A stretch of DNA of 32,630 nt from Bacteroidota bacterium (lineage in GTDB: Bacteria; Bacteroidota; Bacteroidia; Chitinophagales; Saprospiraceae): positions 1 to 32,630 of the forward strand of contig DROJ01000242.1 of NCBI GenBank assembly GCA_011321935.1. Direction: 5' to 3'. This document shows, piece by piece, positions 15,262 through 24,000 of the stretch. How positions within the stretch are numbered: the first letter of the stretch is position 1; each line of letters starts with the position of its first letter. Both the position numbers and the translations under genes were made by a program. The notes beneath the pieces are model-generated. The model searched no databases, was not told where the DNA came from, and saw only the letters and a list, made by a program, of their open reading frames with translations.

Positions 15262-16956
15262 TTAATTTTTGACCACTTTATATGCCTTGCTGGATTCAGC
15301 AGATATTACATTAAAATAATAAACCCCCGACGCATATCCCGACAAATCAAATTGCCCGTTGCCGCCAGTCATTTCCTTTTTTTCCAATAATTGGCCAGAG
15401 GTATTGAACAGTTCAATAGTGGCCGGCATATGTCCATTCAAGGTTACCACATTTGATGTTGGGTTGGGATATATTGAAAATATTTCCTCCCCGGTTTCGC
15501 TGACAGCCGTTGGATTGCCGACTACTGTAAACTGCCCCATCATGCCATCGTCTTCGTGGGTCAGCATATGGCAGTGGTACATATAAGGGACTTCGTCGTC
15601 TGCAAAATCCTCGAACTTGGTAATGAACCGTACCGTTCCAAATTGGGGCGGCACTATGACCACATCTTTTCTTCCCTGTTCATTTGCGGGAACAGGCACA
15701 CCATTTCTCGACAATATATAAAACTGCACATCGTGGATATGAAATGGGTGTGCAATCATGGATTGATTGGTGAGTTCCCATATTTCTATATTATTTAAAG
15801 GAATGGTTTCATTAATTACATTAATATCGAAACTGGCGCCATTAATTACAAAAGGGCCATTGACCACATTGCTCGGGCCAAAGTTTTTTGGTGCAAATAA
15901 TAAATTACGGGTGGCGTCCACATCGCTTTCGTTCCACGGAGTCACATCCACCAAAGTAGAGGGGATAGTTGTGACGCCGCCTGTCGGTTCTCCGACCGCT
16001 AATTGGAGTATATCAAAATCACTTCCATTGAGCGGGTTGGAATTATAATTGGGAATGGACATCATGGAATTCATGCCAACCTGTGCTGCTCCATAAAACC
16101 CGGTCGGCAATTCGGAAGCATAGCTTTTTAAATATACACTTTGCGTTTCCATGCCATTCAGATCGAGCAATATTTCTGCCCGCTCTCCCGGAGATAGCAT
16201 AAGGCGGGTCAATTGCACCGGGGCGCTCAACAAACCGCCGTCGGTGGCTATTTGATAAAACGGCATATTGTCCGTTAATCCCAAATTATATATCCTTTGC
16301 GACGAGCCGTTTAATATACGCAGCCTTATTATTTGCGAGGGCACATTAATAAAAGCATCGCGCGTCGCATTGGCCAATACTTCGGTGTCCAGGGCATTGG
16401 TGCCCAATACGATTTGTTTATTGGCATCAAATGTTTTTGTTTGTATGACCACCGGAATATCGTCCACTCCATATGTGCGCGGCAAATCAAGTGCGGCCTC
16501 TTCTGCGTCGCGTACTATTATCAATCCGGCAATTCCTTTTAATACATGGTCATTGGTTTTCATGTGCAGATGCGGATGGTACCAATAAGTCGCCGCTTTG
16601 TCCAATACCGTAAATTGCGGGTTCCATATTTCTCCCGGTTCGATAGTCGTATGTGGGCCGCCATCATTTGCCGCAGAAACATGCATGCCGTGCCAATGTA
16701 TGGTCGTCGTTTCCCCTATTTGATTGTCAACCGTTATATTGACATCTTGCCCATTTTCGAGGATTAATGTTGGCCCCAATATATTTCCGTTTACTCCAAA
16801 AGTGGAGGTATTAGTTCCTGGAAAAAATTCAAAACTGCCCGGTTGCAAAGTCAGCGCTATATTTTCGCCAGATAATGTGGGTGGAATTAGCAATGGGTTT
16901 TGGGCGAAGCCCATAAAAGAAATTAATGCAAATAATAAAGTAATTGAATGTTTCAT
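15262..16956 (-). CDS. Secreted multicopper oxidase with T9SS sorting domain
   Basis: The frame opens at 17004, but MKHSITLLFALISFMGFAQ at 16956 is a proper signal peptide, giving 564 residues. Copper sites: IHWHG (about residue 87), YWYHPHLH (about 125), HPFHIHD in the third domain, and YHCHMLTHEDDGMMGQF (about 460), where the Cys ligates type 1 copper and the following Met fits an axial ligand. The length and the lack of a Met-rich insert resemble CotA/bilirubin-oxidase/CueO types. The tail from about residue 493 (FSIYPNPTSN ... SGVYYFNVIS ... AYKVVKN) is a type A T9SS domain, so this oxidase should act outside the outer membrane. The substrate may be Cu(I), Mn or phenolics. It follows CusB and precedes the methyltransferase. 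Confidence 0.92.
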   Translation of the reverse strand: MKHSITLLFALISFMGFAQNPLLIPPTLSGENIALTLQPGSFEFFPGTNTSTFGVNGNILGPTLILENGQDVNITVDNQIGETTTIHWHGMHVSAANDGGPHTTIEPGEIWNPQFTVLDKAATYWYHPHLHMKTNDHVLKGIAGLIIVRDAEEAALDLPRTYGVDDIPVVIQTKTFDANKQIVLGTNALDTEVLANATRDAFINVPSQIIRLRILNGSSQRIYNLGLTDNMPFYQIATDGGLLSAPVQLTRLMLSPGERAEILLDLNGMETQSVYLKSYASELPTGFYGAAQVGMNSMMSIPNYNSNPLNGSDFDILQLAVGEPTGGVTTIPSTLVDVTPWNESDVDATRNLLFAPKNFGPSNVVNGPFVINGASFDINVINETIPLNNIEIWELTNQSMIAHPFHIHDVQFYILSRNGVPVPANEQGRKDVVIVPPQFGTVRFITKFEDFADDEVPYMYHCHMLTHEDDGMMGQFTVVGNPTAVSETGEEIFSIYPNPTSNVVTLNGHMPATIELFNTSGQLLEKKEMTGGNGQFDLSGYASGVYYFNVISAESSKAYKVVKN

Positions 16957-17022
16957 TTTAAAATAATTTTTAATTGGAAAATAGATTTTAAAGACCGTAT
17001 CCATTTGACGCTTAGGGTTTCA

Positions 17023-17144
17023 AGGTGATGCCTTTACGATGGGTGCGCGAGCGGAAAGGCATCACCTCGAAAATAATTATCCGAGGATTTACTTATCCGA
17101 GGTAACGCCTTTCCTCCCGCAGCCCCACGCAAAGGCATCACCTC
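17023..17144. repeat. Pair of hairpin repeats in the cusB-multicopper oxidase gap
   Basis: Two related stem-loops lie in the 195-nt gap. The first pairs aggtgatgccttt (17023-17035) with aaaggcatcacct (17055-17067), perfect over 13 nt. The second pairs 17099-17112 with 17131-17144 over 14 nt with two mismatches and the same sequence theme. Between them ttatccgagg occurs twice. The gap ends a few nt before the cusB stop codon at 17152. It could separate cusB from the oxidase transcript. Confidence 0.75.
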
Positions 17145-17151
17145 TATATTT

Positions 17152-18990
17152 TTAATGATTATGCCCGCTCATCTTCGGCGCTTTCGCCATTTCCATGGGC
17201 GGGTTTTTAAATTCTTTATCAATGGTATCTTTTACAATTCCGCAGGTCAGCATTTTGTCGCCAAAAAACGGGTTGCGTATTTCTTTTTCCCTGCTTATCC
17301 AATCGGCACCTTTATTGTCGAATGCCATTGGGCAATGCTCCACATATAATGTGTCATCCGGCACACCAAATACTTTAATTGATTTTATCAATGCCTGCGA
17401 AAAGAAATCGAATTGTTTGCGCTGTTCTTTTATATCCGTTAATTCGGATATTTTTTTGCTGTGCGCTTGCATGGCATCAAATTGTTCCATCCAATACATA
17501 TGTGCATCGCCTTTTAATAAGCCCATTTTAACGGCTGCTAATTTTTCCTCCACACCTTTGGCAGCGGCAGCGGCCTGCTCAGCATCAGTTGCCACAAAAG
17601 CATCTTTTAATAAAATATAGGCATCGGAAACCTCCGCCAATTGTTGTTTAAATTCAATGGGCGTGCTTTCTGTATAATCCGGCAAATGCGTTGAATGGTC
17701 AGCCCCTTTTAGCATCACATTTTTATTCATCATGCTTACCTGATTATTTAATTGGGCGGCTGCATCAATGGAGAAACTTCCATAAGTCACGACTTCTTCA
17801 CCAGCTTCCAAACCGCTGATTAATTGATAACTATCTCCCAGCCCATCGCCCAATTCTATTTCCCGAAATTTATAAGAAGGAATAGTTGTGTCGGGCAGTT
17901 TGACATATACGACCGAGCGTTTGCCTGTCCATAGCACAGCAGATTTTGGAACGGTCAATTGGGTTCTGCTAATAGCTTTTCCCTTTAATATTCCGTTCAC
18001 AAACATTTCTGGTTTTAATAAACCATTGGAATTATTTATTTCCGTTCTGACAGAAGCTACCCGCGTATTTGGATTGATAACAGGGTCAATAAAAGTGATG
18101 CGCGATTTAAATATTTTATTGGGGACAGCGGGCGTTGTAAATTCAATTTTATTCCCAAGTTTTATATTCGGGAGGTCTTCTTCATAAGCATCAAAAAGCA
18201 CCCAAACTTTTCGGAGGTTCATTAAATCAAAAAGCGGTTCGCCCTTTTTCACATAATCGCCGACGGCCACCCGCCTATTGGTCACAATGCCCGATTCTTC
18301 GGCATATATTGTAAATGTTTCTTGTATTTTTCCTTTTTCCTCGATGGATTTAATGGCAGCATCGCTTATTTTCCAAAAGCGCAATTTATTCCGGGCGGCC
18401 TCCAATAATCCTGCATTTACATTTTCTAATTTTAATGCCTCAATTAATTCCCGTTGTGCAGTAATTAATTCAGGTGAATATACGGCGGCCAATTTTTGCC
18501 CCTTATTTACTTTTTCTCCCGTGAAGGTGACATATAGTTTTTCTATCCGCCCCGGCACATGGGCTACCTGACTTGAGGCCAAGCGTTCGTCGGCCTGTAT
18601 TTTTCCCGAAAGGCGCATGTCCCTTTGGGAGATTGCTTTTCCAGATTGTCCCATTTCTTCGCCGATAGTCGTGGTCTGGATATTGGCCAATTTTACGGCC
18701 TCATCGGTCATTTCCAAAACCAATGGATCATTGGAAGAATTCTTGGACAATGGAATTAAATCCATCCCACAAATAGGGCATTGCCCCGGCTCCTCTTGCT
18801 GTATTTGCGGGTGCATGGAACAGGTCCATATTTCTGCCCCGTCATTGGATATTTCCACGGCTTCCCCACTATGGTCGTGGGATTCGGCAGCGGGGGGCAT
18901 ATTTTTATTATTTCCAAAAATAAGATAGCCTGCACCTATACCTGCCGCCAAAGCGATGATGACTATTAGGATATTTTTTGTATTTTTCAT
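17152..18990 (-). CDS. cusB: CusB-type RND periplasmic adaptor with HMBD and DUF3347 domains
   Basis: A 612-residue membrane-fusion protein. Residues 6-26 are the membrane anchor. A His/Asp linker leads to a heavy-metal-binding domain (54-82, WTCSMHPQIQQEEPGQCPIC followed by GMDLIPL). The core holds the barrel-sandwich/lipoyl halves (VPGRIEKLYVTFTGEKVNKG, ADERLASSQV), alpha-hairpin, beta-barrel and membrane-proximal domains (about 100-440). The C-terminus (about 445-590) is a DUF3347 domain with EHCPMAFDNKGADWIS and NPFFGDKMLTCG, and the tail has MEMAKAPKMSGHNH, a Met/His end. CusB links the CusA pump to the CusC channel and passes Cu(I)/Ag(I) to CusA. The two extra metal domains suggest metal loading from the periplasm. 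It follows cusC by 95 nt. Confidence 0.95.
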   Translation of the reverse strand: MKNTKNILIVIIALAAGIGAGYLIFGNNKNMPPAAESHDHSGEAVEISNDGAEIWTCSMHPQIQQEEPGQCPICGMDLIPLSKNSSNDPLVLEMTDEAVKLANIQTTTIGEEMGQSGKAISQRDMRLSGKIQADERLASSQVAHVPGRIEKLYVTFTGEKVNKGQKLAAVYSPELITAQRELIEALKLENVNAGLLEAARNKLRFWKISDAAIKSIEEKGKIQETFTIYAEESGIVTNRRVAVGDYVKKGEPLFDLMNLRKVWVLFDAYEEDLPNIKLGNKIEFTTPAVPNKIFKSRITFIDPVINPNTRVASVRTEINNSNGLLKPEMFVNGILKGKAISRTQLTVPKSAVLWTGKRSVVYVKLPDTTIPSYKFREIELGDGLGDSYQLISGLEAGEEVVTYGSFSIDAAAQLNNQVSMMNKNVMLKGADHSTHLPDYTESTPIEFKQQLAEVSDAYILLKDAFVATDAEQAAAAAKGVEEKLAAVKMGLLKGDAHMYWMEQFDAMQAHSKKISELTDIKEQRKQFDFFSQALIKSIKVFGVPDDTLYVEHCPMAFDNKGADWISREKEIRNPFFGDKMLTCGIVKDTIDKEFKNPPMEMAKAPKMSGHNH

Positions 18991-19006
18991 AAAATGAATA
19001 TTTAGG

Positions 19007-19070
19007 TCGCCACTAATTGCGCTAATTATTTCTAATTGTAATTCGTAAAAATTAGCGTAATTAGCGGCGA
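19007..19070. repeat. 21-bp inverted repeat between cusC and cusB
   Basis: Arms 19007-19027 and 19050-19070 (tcgccactaattgcgctaat theme) are reverse complements with two mismatches, with a 22-nt loop. The stem takes up most of the 95-nt gap between cusC and cusB. An RNA hairpin here could adjust the ratio of the two products. Confidence 0.75.
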
Positions 19071-19085
19071 ATAATTTGTCAAATA

Positions 19086-20378
19086 TTAGCCTGCCACATA
19101 TCTCTCCACTTTTGCTTTCGCAATATGGCTCTGCACCACCGCTTTCAATATTTTCAAATCATAGTCAACCAGTTCTTTTTCCAGCCTCAGCAGTTCGTCA
19201 AAATCCCTCCCCTGCGTACTATAACTTGCTTCTAAAATATTGATAGCAGCCTGCGTTATTTCTATTTGTTTTGCATATAGTTCGGTCTTTAAACGCGCCG
19301 TTTCGCTTTCTGCAAATGCCTTTTCAATGGCCGTTCTATATTTTAATAAAACGTCTGCTTTTCTATCTTCCAATGCGGCAATTTTTAATTCTTCTTCCCG
19401 CTCTTTTGCGCTGTATTTATTCCGGTAAAGCGGTATTTTAATGGATGCCCTTAATTGCAAAATATCCCTCCCATTTCCTGATGGCTCGGCATCACTCCTT
19501 TTTCTCACCGTGATATAATCCATGCCCGCACCAAAAGAAGGTTTGCCGTTTAATTCATTTAATGAAATGGCCTGCCGAGATATTTCTTGTTGCAGTTCGA
19601 ACATTTGCAATATTGGGTGATTGGCTTTTATATTTTCCGTCAGTTCATTTTTATTAAATGGGATATTTACAAAAGAAAGGCTATCGGTAATATTGATTTC
19701 CGTTTCCAATGGGCGGTTCAATAATTGGTTAATGCTTGCCGTCGGGCTTGTTTTGGCCGACTCCAATATATCCAGTTCTTGCTTTAATTCCTCTGTTTTT
19801 AATTGCACCCGCAATACGTCGGCTGCGGTCGCTTTTCCACTTTCCACTTTGGTCAAGGCGAGCCGTTCCAATGCTTCCAAAATGGCAATATTGCGGCGTA
19901 TTATTTTTTGGCTTTGCTGTATTTCATAAAGCCGGAAATACGGTTTTTTTATTTCATAAAATAAATTCAATTTGCGCGCCTCAATGCGCTCGTACAATGC
20001 TTTTGCCTTTGCCAGTTCCAAATCTTTTTTGCTGTCCAATGTGCCCGGCCAGGGAAACATTTGGGTCGCAGATATACGGGTTATCTGTCCCCCCAACCTC
20101 GTTTCTACGGGAAATGGAAATGCACCGATGCTTGCCTCCGGGTCGGGCAGTTCGTTTACCTGCGGCGCCCTTTCCAATGCGGCGAGATATTCGGTGTTTA
20201 ATATTTTTAATTGCAAATTATTTGCTGCGGCGTCGTTTAATAATGTTTCTAAACTTTGGCTTTGGCCGACCAAAACAAAGCAGATGAACAGGCTTGTAAA
20301 GCCCGCCTTTATTATGGATTTGGGCGTGGCCTTAAAGGTTTTGCTTTTGCTTTTTTTATTTTTTTTGCTAAAAAACAT
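19086..20378 (-). CDS. cusC: TolC-family outer-membrane efflux channel (CusC-like)
   Basis: A 430-residue outer-membrane factor. A basic N-region of about 27 residues is followed by a hydrophobic signal (FTSLFICFVLVGQSQS). The mature part starts LETLLNDAAANNLQLKI, the usual start of the first helical repeat of the outer-membrane efflux protein domain, and a second copy begins after about residue 240. The conserved glycine-rich strands near PSFGAGMDYI match the family. There is no lipobox Cys, in contrast to E. coli CusC. It should form the trimeric tunnel through the outer membrane for the CusB-CusA pump. A signal region beginning at residue 28 makes the true start a little uncertain. It lies upstream of cusB and is separated from cusA by the reversed toxin-antitoxin pair. 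Confidence 0.92.
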   Translation of the reverse strand: MFFSKKNKKSKSKTFKATPKSIIKAGFTSLFICFVLVGQSQSLETLLNDAAANNLQLKILNTEYLAALERAPQVNELPDPEASIGAFPFPVETRLGGQITRISATQMFPWPGTLDSKKDLELAKAKALYERIEARKLNLFYEIKKPYFRLYEIQQSQKIIRRNIAILEALERLALTKVESGKATAADVLRVQLKTEELKQELDILESAKTSPTASINQLLNRPLETEINITDSLSFVNIPFNKNELTENIKANHPILQMFELQQEISRQAISLNELNGKPSFGAGMDYITVRKRSDAEPSGNGRDILQLRASIKIPLYRNKYSAKEREEELKIAALEDRKADVLLKYRTAIEKAFAESETARLKTELYAKQIEITQAAINILEASYSTQGRDFDELLRLEKELVDYDLKILKAVVQSHIAKAKVERYVAG

Positions 20379-20397
20379 TTTATTAATTATTTTAGAG

Positions 20398-20405
20398 TAT
20401 TTTTG
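20398..20405 (+). promoter_or_regulatory. Possible -7 promoter box for the toxin-antitoxin pair
   Basis: TATTTTTG matches TAnnTTTG and lies 15 nt before the antitoxin ATG at 20420, giving a very short leader. No clear -33 TTG at the usual spacing, so support is weak. The box is in the 41-nt divergent gap to cusC. Confidence 0.3.
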
Positions 20406-20419
20406 CTAAAATCACCGTT

Positions 20420-20653
20420 ATGAAAAAATTGACAAGAATTACTTTCAACCCCAATGTGATGGGCGGAAAGCCCTGCCTCCGGGGCATGCGCGTAACTGTC
20501 GGGGCAATCGTTGGCTTGGTAGCTTCGGGCTATTCTCACGAAAAAATATTGAAAGCCTACCCTTACCTTGAAAAGGAGGATATTGTGGAAGCCTTGAAGT
20601 ACGCAGCTTGGCGCTCTGAAGAAATAGAATTGCCTTTACCAACTGCCGCATGA
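20420..20653 (+). CDS. DUF433 antitoxin
   Basis: A 77-residue protein of the DUF433 family (VapB45-like antitoxins). The conserved opening ITFNPNVMGGKPCLRGMRVT is complete, followed by VGAIVGLVASGYSHEKILKAYPYLEKEDIVEALKYA. The fold is a helix-turn-helix related to antitoxins of PIN-type toxins; it neutralises the toxin and can repress its own promoter. Its end overlaps the toxin start by the ATGA overlap at 20650-20653, a translational coupling typical of such pairs. It is on the plus strand, divergent from cusC by 41 nt and opposite to all neighbours. Confidence 0.93.
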   Translation: MKKLTRITFNPNVMGGKPCLRGMRVTVGAIVGLVASGYSHEKILKAYPYLEKEDIVEALKYAAWRSEEIELPLPTAA

Positions 20654-21015
20654 AATTTTTAATTGACATGAACCTGTCCCCTACTTGGGTGCCTGTTTTT
20701 GAAAAAGCAGGTTGGGAGGTACTCCATTGGTCAAGTGTGGGCAACCATGACACTCCTGATAAAATCATTTTTGATTGGGCAAAAGAAAATGGGTTTATTA
20801 TATTTACCCACGACCTTGATTTCGGTGCTATACTTGCTGCCACAAAATCCGATTTGCCAAGTGTAATACAAGTTCGAACCCAAGATATTATGCCTGAATC
20901 ATTAGCAGAAAGATTAATTACAATCATTAAAAATTTTGAAACCCACCTTGAAAAAGGGGTTTTATTAACTGTTGATGAAATAAAATCCCGCATTAGAATA
21001 CTTCCCATTGTCTAA
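20650..21015 (+). CDS. DUF5615 PIN-like toxin
   Basis: A 121-residue protein of the DUF5615 / Mut7-C-like PIN family. It begins MKFLIDMNLSPTWVPVFEKA (Asp6 is the first acidic site), followed by HDTPDKIIFDWAKENGFIIF and THDLDFGAIL, the second acidic cluster of a PIN nuclease. It should be an RNase-type toxin held in check by the overlapping DUF433 antitoxin. The gene ends tail-to-tail with cusA, with one base between the two stop codons, so each messenger would run into the other if not stopped. Together with the antitoxin it occupies about 0.6 kb between cusA and cusC. Confidence 0.93.
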   Translation: MKFLIDMNLSPTWVPVFEKAGWEVLHWSSVGNHDTPDKIIFDWAKENGFIIFTHDLDFGAILAATKSDLPSVIQVRTQDIMPESLAERLITIIKNFETHLEKGVLLTVDEIKSRIRILPIV

Positions 21016-21016
21016 T

Positions 21017-24000
21017 TTATTTAGCAATATTCAATTTAATTTCCTCCCACAAAGAAAACAGCACCGGCACCGTAAACATGGTAATCATTTGCAACGTCAT
21101 GCCCCCAAAAGAAGGGATGGCCATCGGCAGCATAATATCCGCACCCCGCCCGGTAGAGGTCAGCACGGGCAATAAAGCCAAAACGGTAGTGGCCGTGGTC
21201 ATCATGGCGGGGCGCACCCGTCGCTGACCACCTTCCACCACGGCGTCCCTGATCCCCGCGATAGTATTTGGTTTATTGTTTTTAAAACTGCTCTGCAAAA
21301 AAGTAGCGACCAATACGCCGTCGTCGGTAGCAATGCCGAACAATGCAATAAACCCGACCCATACTGCGACCGATAAATTAATGGTCCGTATTTGGAAAAG
21401 TTCCCGCATATTGGCACCGAAAAAATTAAAATTCATAAACCAATCGGTATCATATAAACCGATCATTATAAAGCCTCCGGCAAATGCGATAAACACCCCA
21501 GAAAAAACCATTACCGAAACGGATATTGATTTAAATTGAAAATATAAAATAAGGAATATAATAGCGAGCGCAATCGGCATCACAATGCTCAGCCGTTTGC
21601 TTGCACGCACCTGCTGCTCATAATTTCCGGCAAAGCGGTAGCTGATGCCCGCCGGCACGACCAATGTTCCGTTGTCTATATTTTCCTTTAAATATGCCTG
21701 CGCATTTTTGACCACCTGCACTTCCGAATATCCTTTTTCTTTATCGAACAGCACATATCCGATCAAAAAACCGTCCTCGCTTTTTATGGACTGTGCGCCC
21801 GCTTCATAGCGGACGGTCATCAGTTCGCCGAGCGGTATTTGTTTCCCTGCAGAGGTCGGCACATATATCCGTTTTAATGCTTCGGGGTCGCTGCGCAGTT
21901 CGCGCGGGTAGCGGATGCGGATGGCATAGCGTTCGCGGCCTTCCACGGTCGTTGTCATTTCCATGCCGCCGACTGCGGCCTGTATATATTGTTGCACTTT
22001 TGCAATCGTCAGTCCATACCTGCTGATGGCCTCCCTGTTTATATCCAATAATAAATAGGGTTTTCCGACAATTCGGTCGGCAAATACGGCGGCATCTTTT
22101 ACGCCTTCTATATTTTTTAAACGTTTTTCCAGTTCCAATCCAAATGCCTCGATAGTGGCCAAATCCGAACCGCGGACTTTAATTCCCATCGGTGCGCGCA
22201 TGCCCGTTTGCAACATGACGAGGCGGGTTTCGATGGGCTGCAATTTTGGCGCAGAAGTAACGCCGGGCAATTGGGTGGCGTTTACGATTTCGTTCCATAT
22301 ATCGTCGGGGCTGTGTATATGGTCACGCCATTGCCGGAAATATTGGCCTTTTTTATCGGGAATCAGTTCGCCATATTTATCGCGCGTATACTCTCCGTCT
22401 TTATATTTATACCGGATGCGGTGGCCGTCCTTGTCTGTTTTATATTCCGATTTATATAGGATGATATTTTCGTACATCGAGAGAGGTGCGGGATCGAGCG
22501 CACTATTGATGCGGCCTGCTTTTCCGACCACCGTTTCCACTTCGGGAATTGCCGTTACGGCCATATCGAGCAGACGGAGGTTTTTAAGGTTTTCCTGCAT
22601 ACCGGCATGGGGCATGGAAGTTGGCATCAACAAAAAAGACCCCTCGTCCAATGAGGGCATAAACTCCTGCCCCGTTTTTTGAAAAGCCACAAAACCCTGA
22701 TATATAATAAAGCCGACGGCCAATAAAAAGAGCAATTTAAAGCGCAGCAAAAAGCGCAATATTTTTTCATAAAAATAAATAATGACAAAGAAAAAACCGA
22801 TCAATGTGCCTGCCACTACTACCACAAAAAGGAAATTGGCGACAGCGCTTTTGGTCACGCCGAGCGGCATCCAGACCGACGACAACAACCAAGCGACTAT
22901 AAGTGCATAAATTATATTGGTCAGCCAATTTACAGGTTTACTAAACTTTGAAAGTTTAGTAAACCTGACATCATTAAAGATTTGATGAAGTATGCCGGCC
23001 ATGCCGACCACGGCCAATACCGCCCCCAAAAAAGGTTGGTATAAAAATGCAATTATAGCCCCGGCAATTATAGCCAGCCCATTGCCGATATAAGGCAATA
23101 ATTTCTTTTTTGGTTTAATAGAAAATATACTGTGCGCCAATGCTGGGACTATGGTAACGGCCACAATAATAGAAGCGACCAGCGCAAATGTTTTGGTAAA
23201 TGCCAGTGGTTTAAATAATTTGCCTTCCGCCGCTTCCATCGTAAATACGGGAATAAAACTTATTATAGTTGTGGCCACCGCCGTAATTACTGCCGACGCC
23301 ACTTCCACCGTCGCTTCGTATATACTTTCCAAAACAGATTCGCCGGGGGGGGGCGAGGCCATGCGCGCCACCATGCTTTCGGTCAGCACGATGCCCATGT
23401 CCACCATGGTGCCGATGGCAATGGCGATGCCCGACAGCGCAACTATATTGGCGTCCACGCCAAAATATTTCATGGCAATAAAACACATCAGCACAGCCAC
23501 GGGCAAGGTGCCCGAGACCAACAGGGAAGACTTCAAGTTGAGGAGCATTAGTATCACCACAATTATAGTGATAAGTATTTCAAGCGTGAGGGCTTCCTGC
23601 AATGTGCCGATGGTTTCATTTATTAATTGTGTGCGGTCATAAAAGGGGATAATTTTGACCTGTGAAACGGTGCCGTCTTTTAATGTTTTGCTGGCGAGGC
23701 CGGGTTCGAGTTCCGCTATTTTTGCTTTTACATTTTGGATGACCTCCAATGGGTTGGCGCCATACCTTGCCACCACTACCCCACCGACGGCCTCCGCCCC
23801 CGATTTGTCCAAAACGCCACGTCGCGCGGCAGGGCCTATATTTACTTTGGCCACGTCGCCTATATTTATCGGGACATTATTGGTTGATTTAATTACGCTG
23901 TTTTCAATGTCCGCTATATTTTTTACATATCCGAGGCCGCGCACAAAATATTCCGCCAAATTAATTTCTATGGTCTGTGCGCCCACATCTATATTACTGC

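Noticed and set aside
20445-21008. A 187-codon minus-strand frame across the toxin-antitoxin pair
   Set aside because: It is a shadow of two clearly recognisable overlapping plus-strand genes (DUF433 and DUF5615) and shows no domain of its own.
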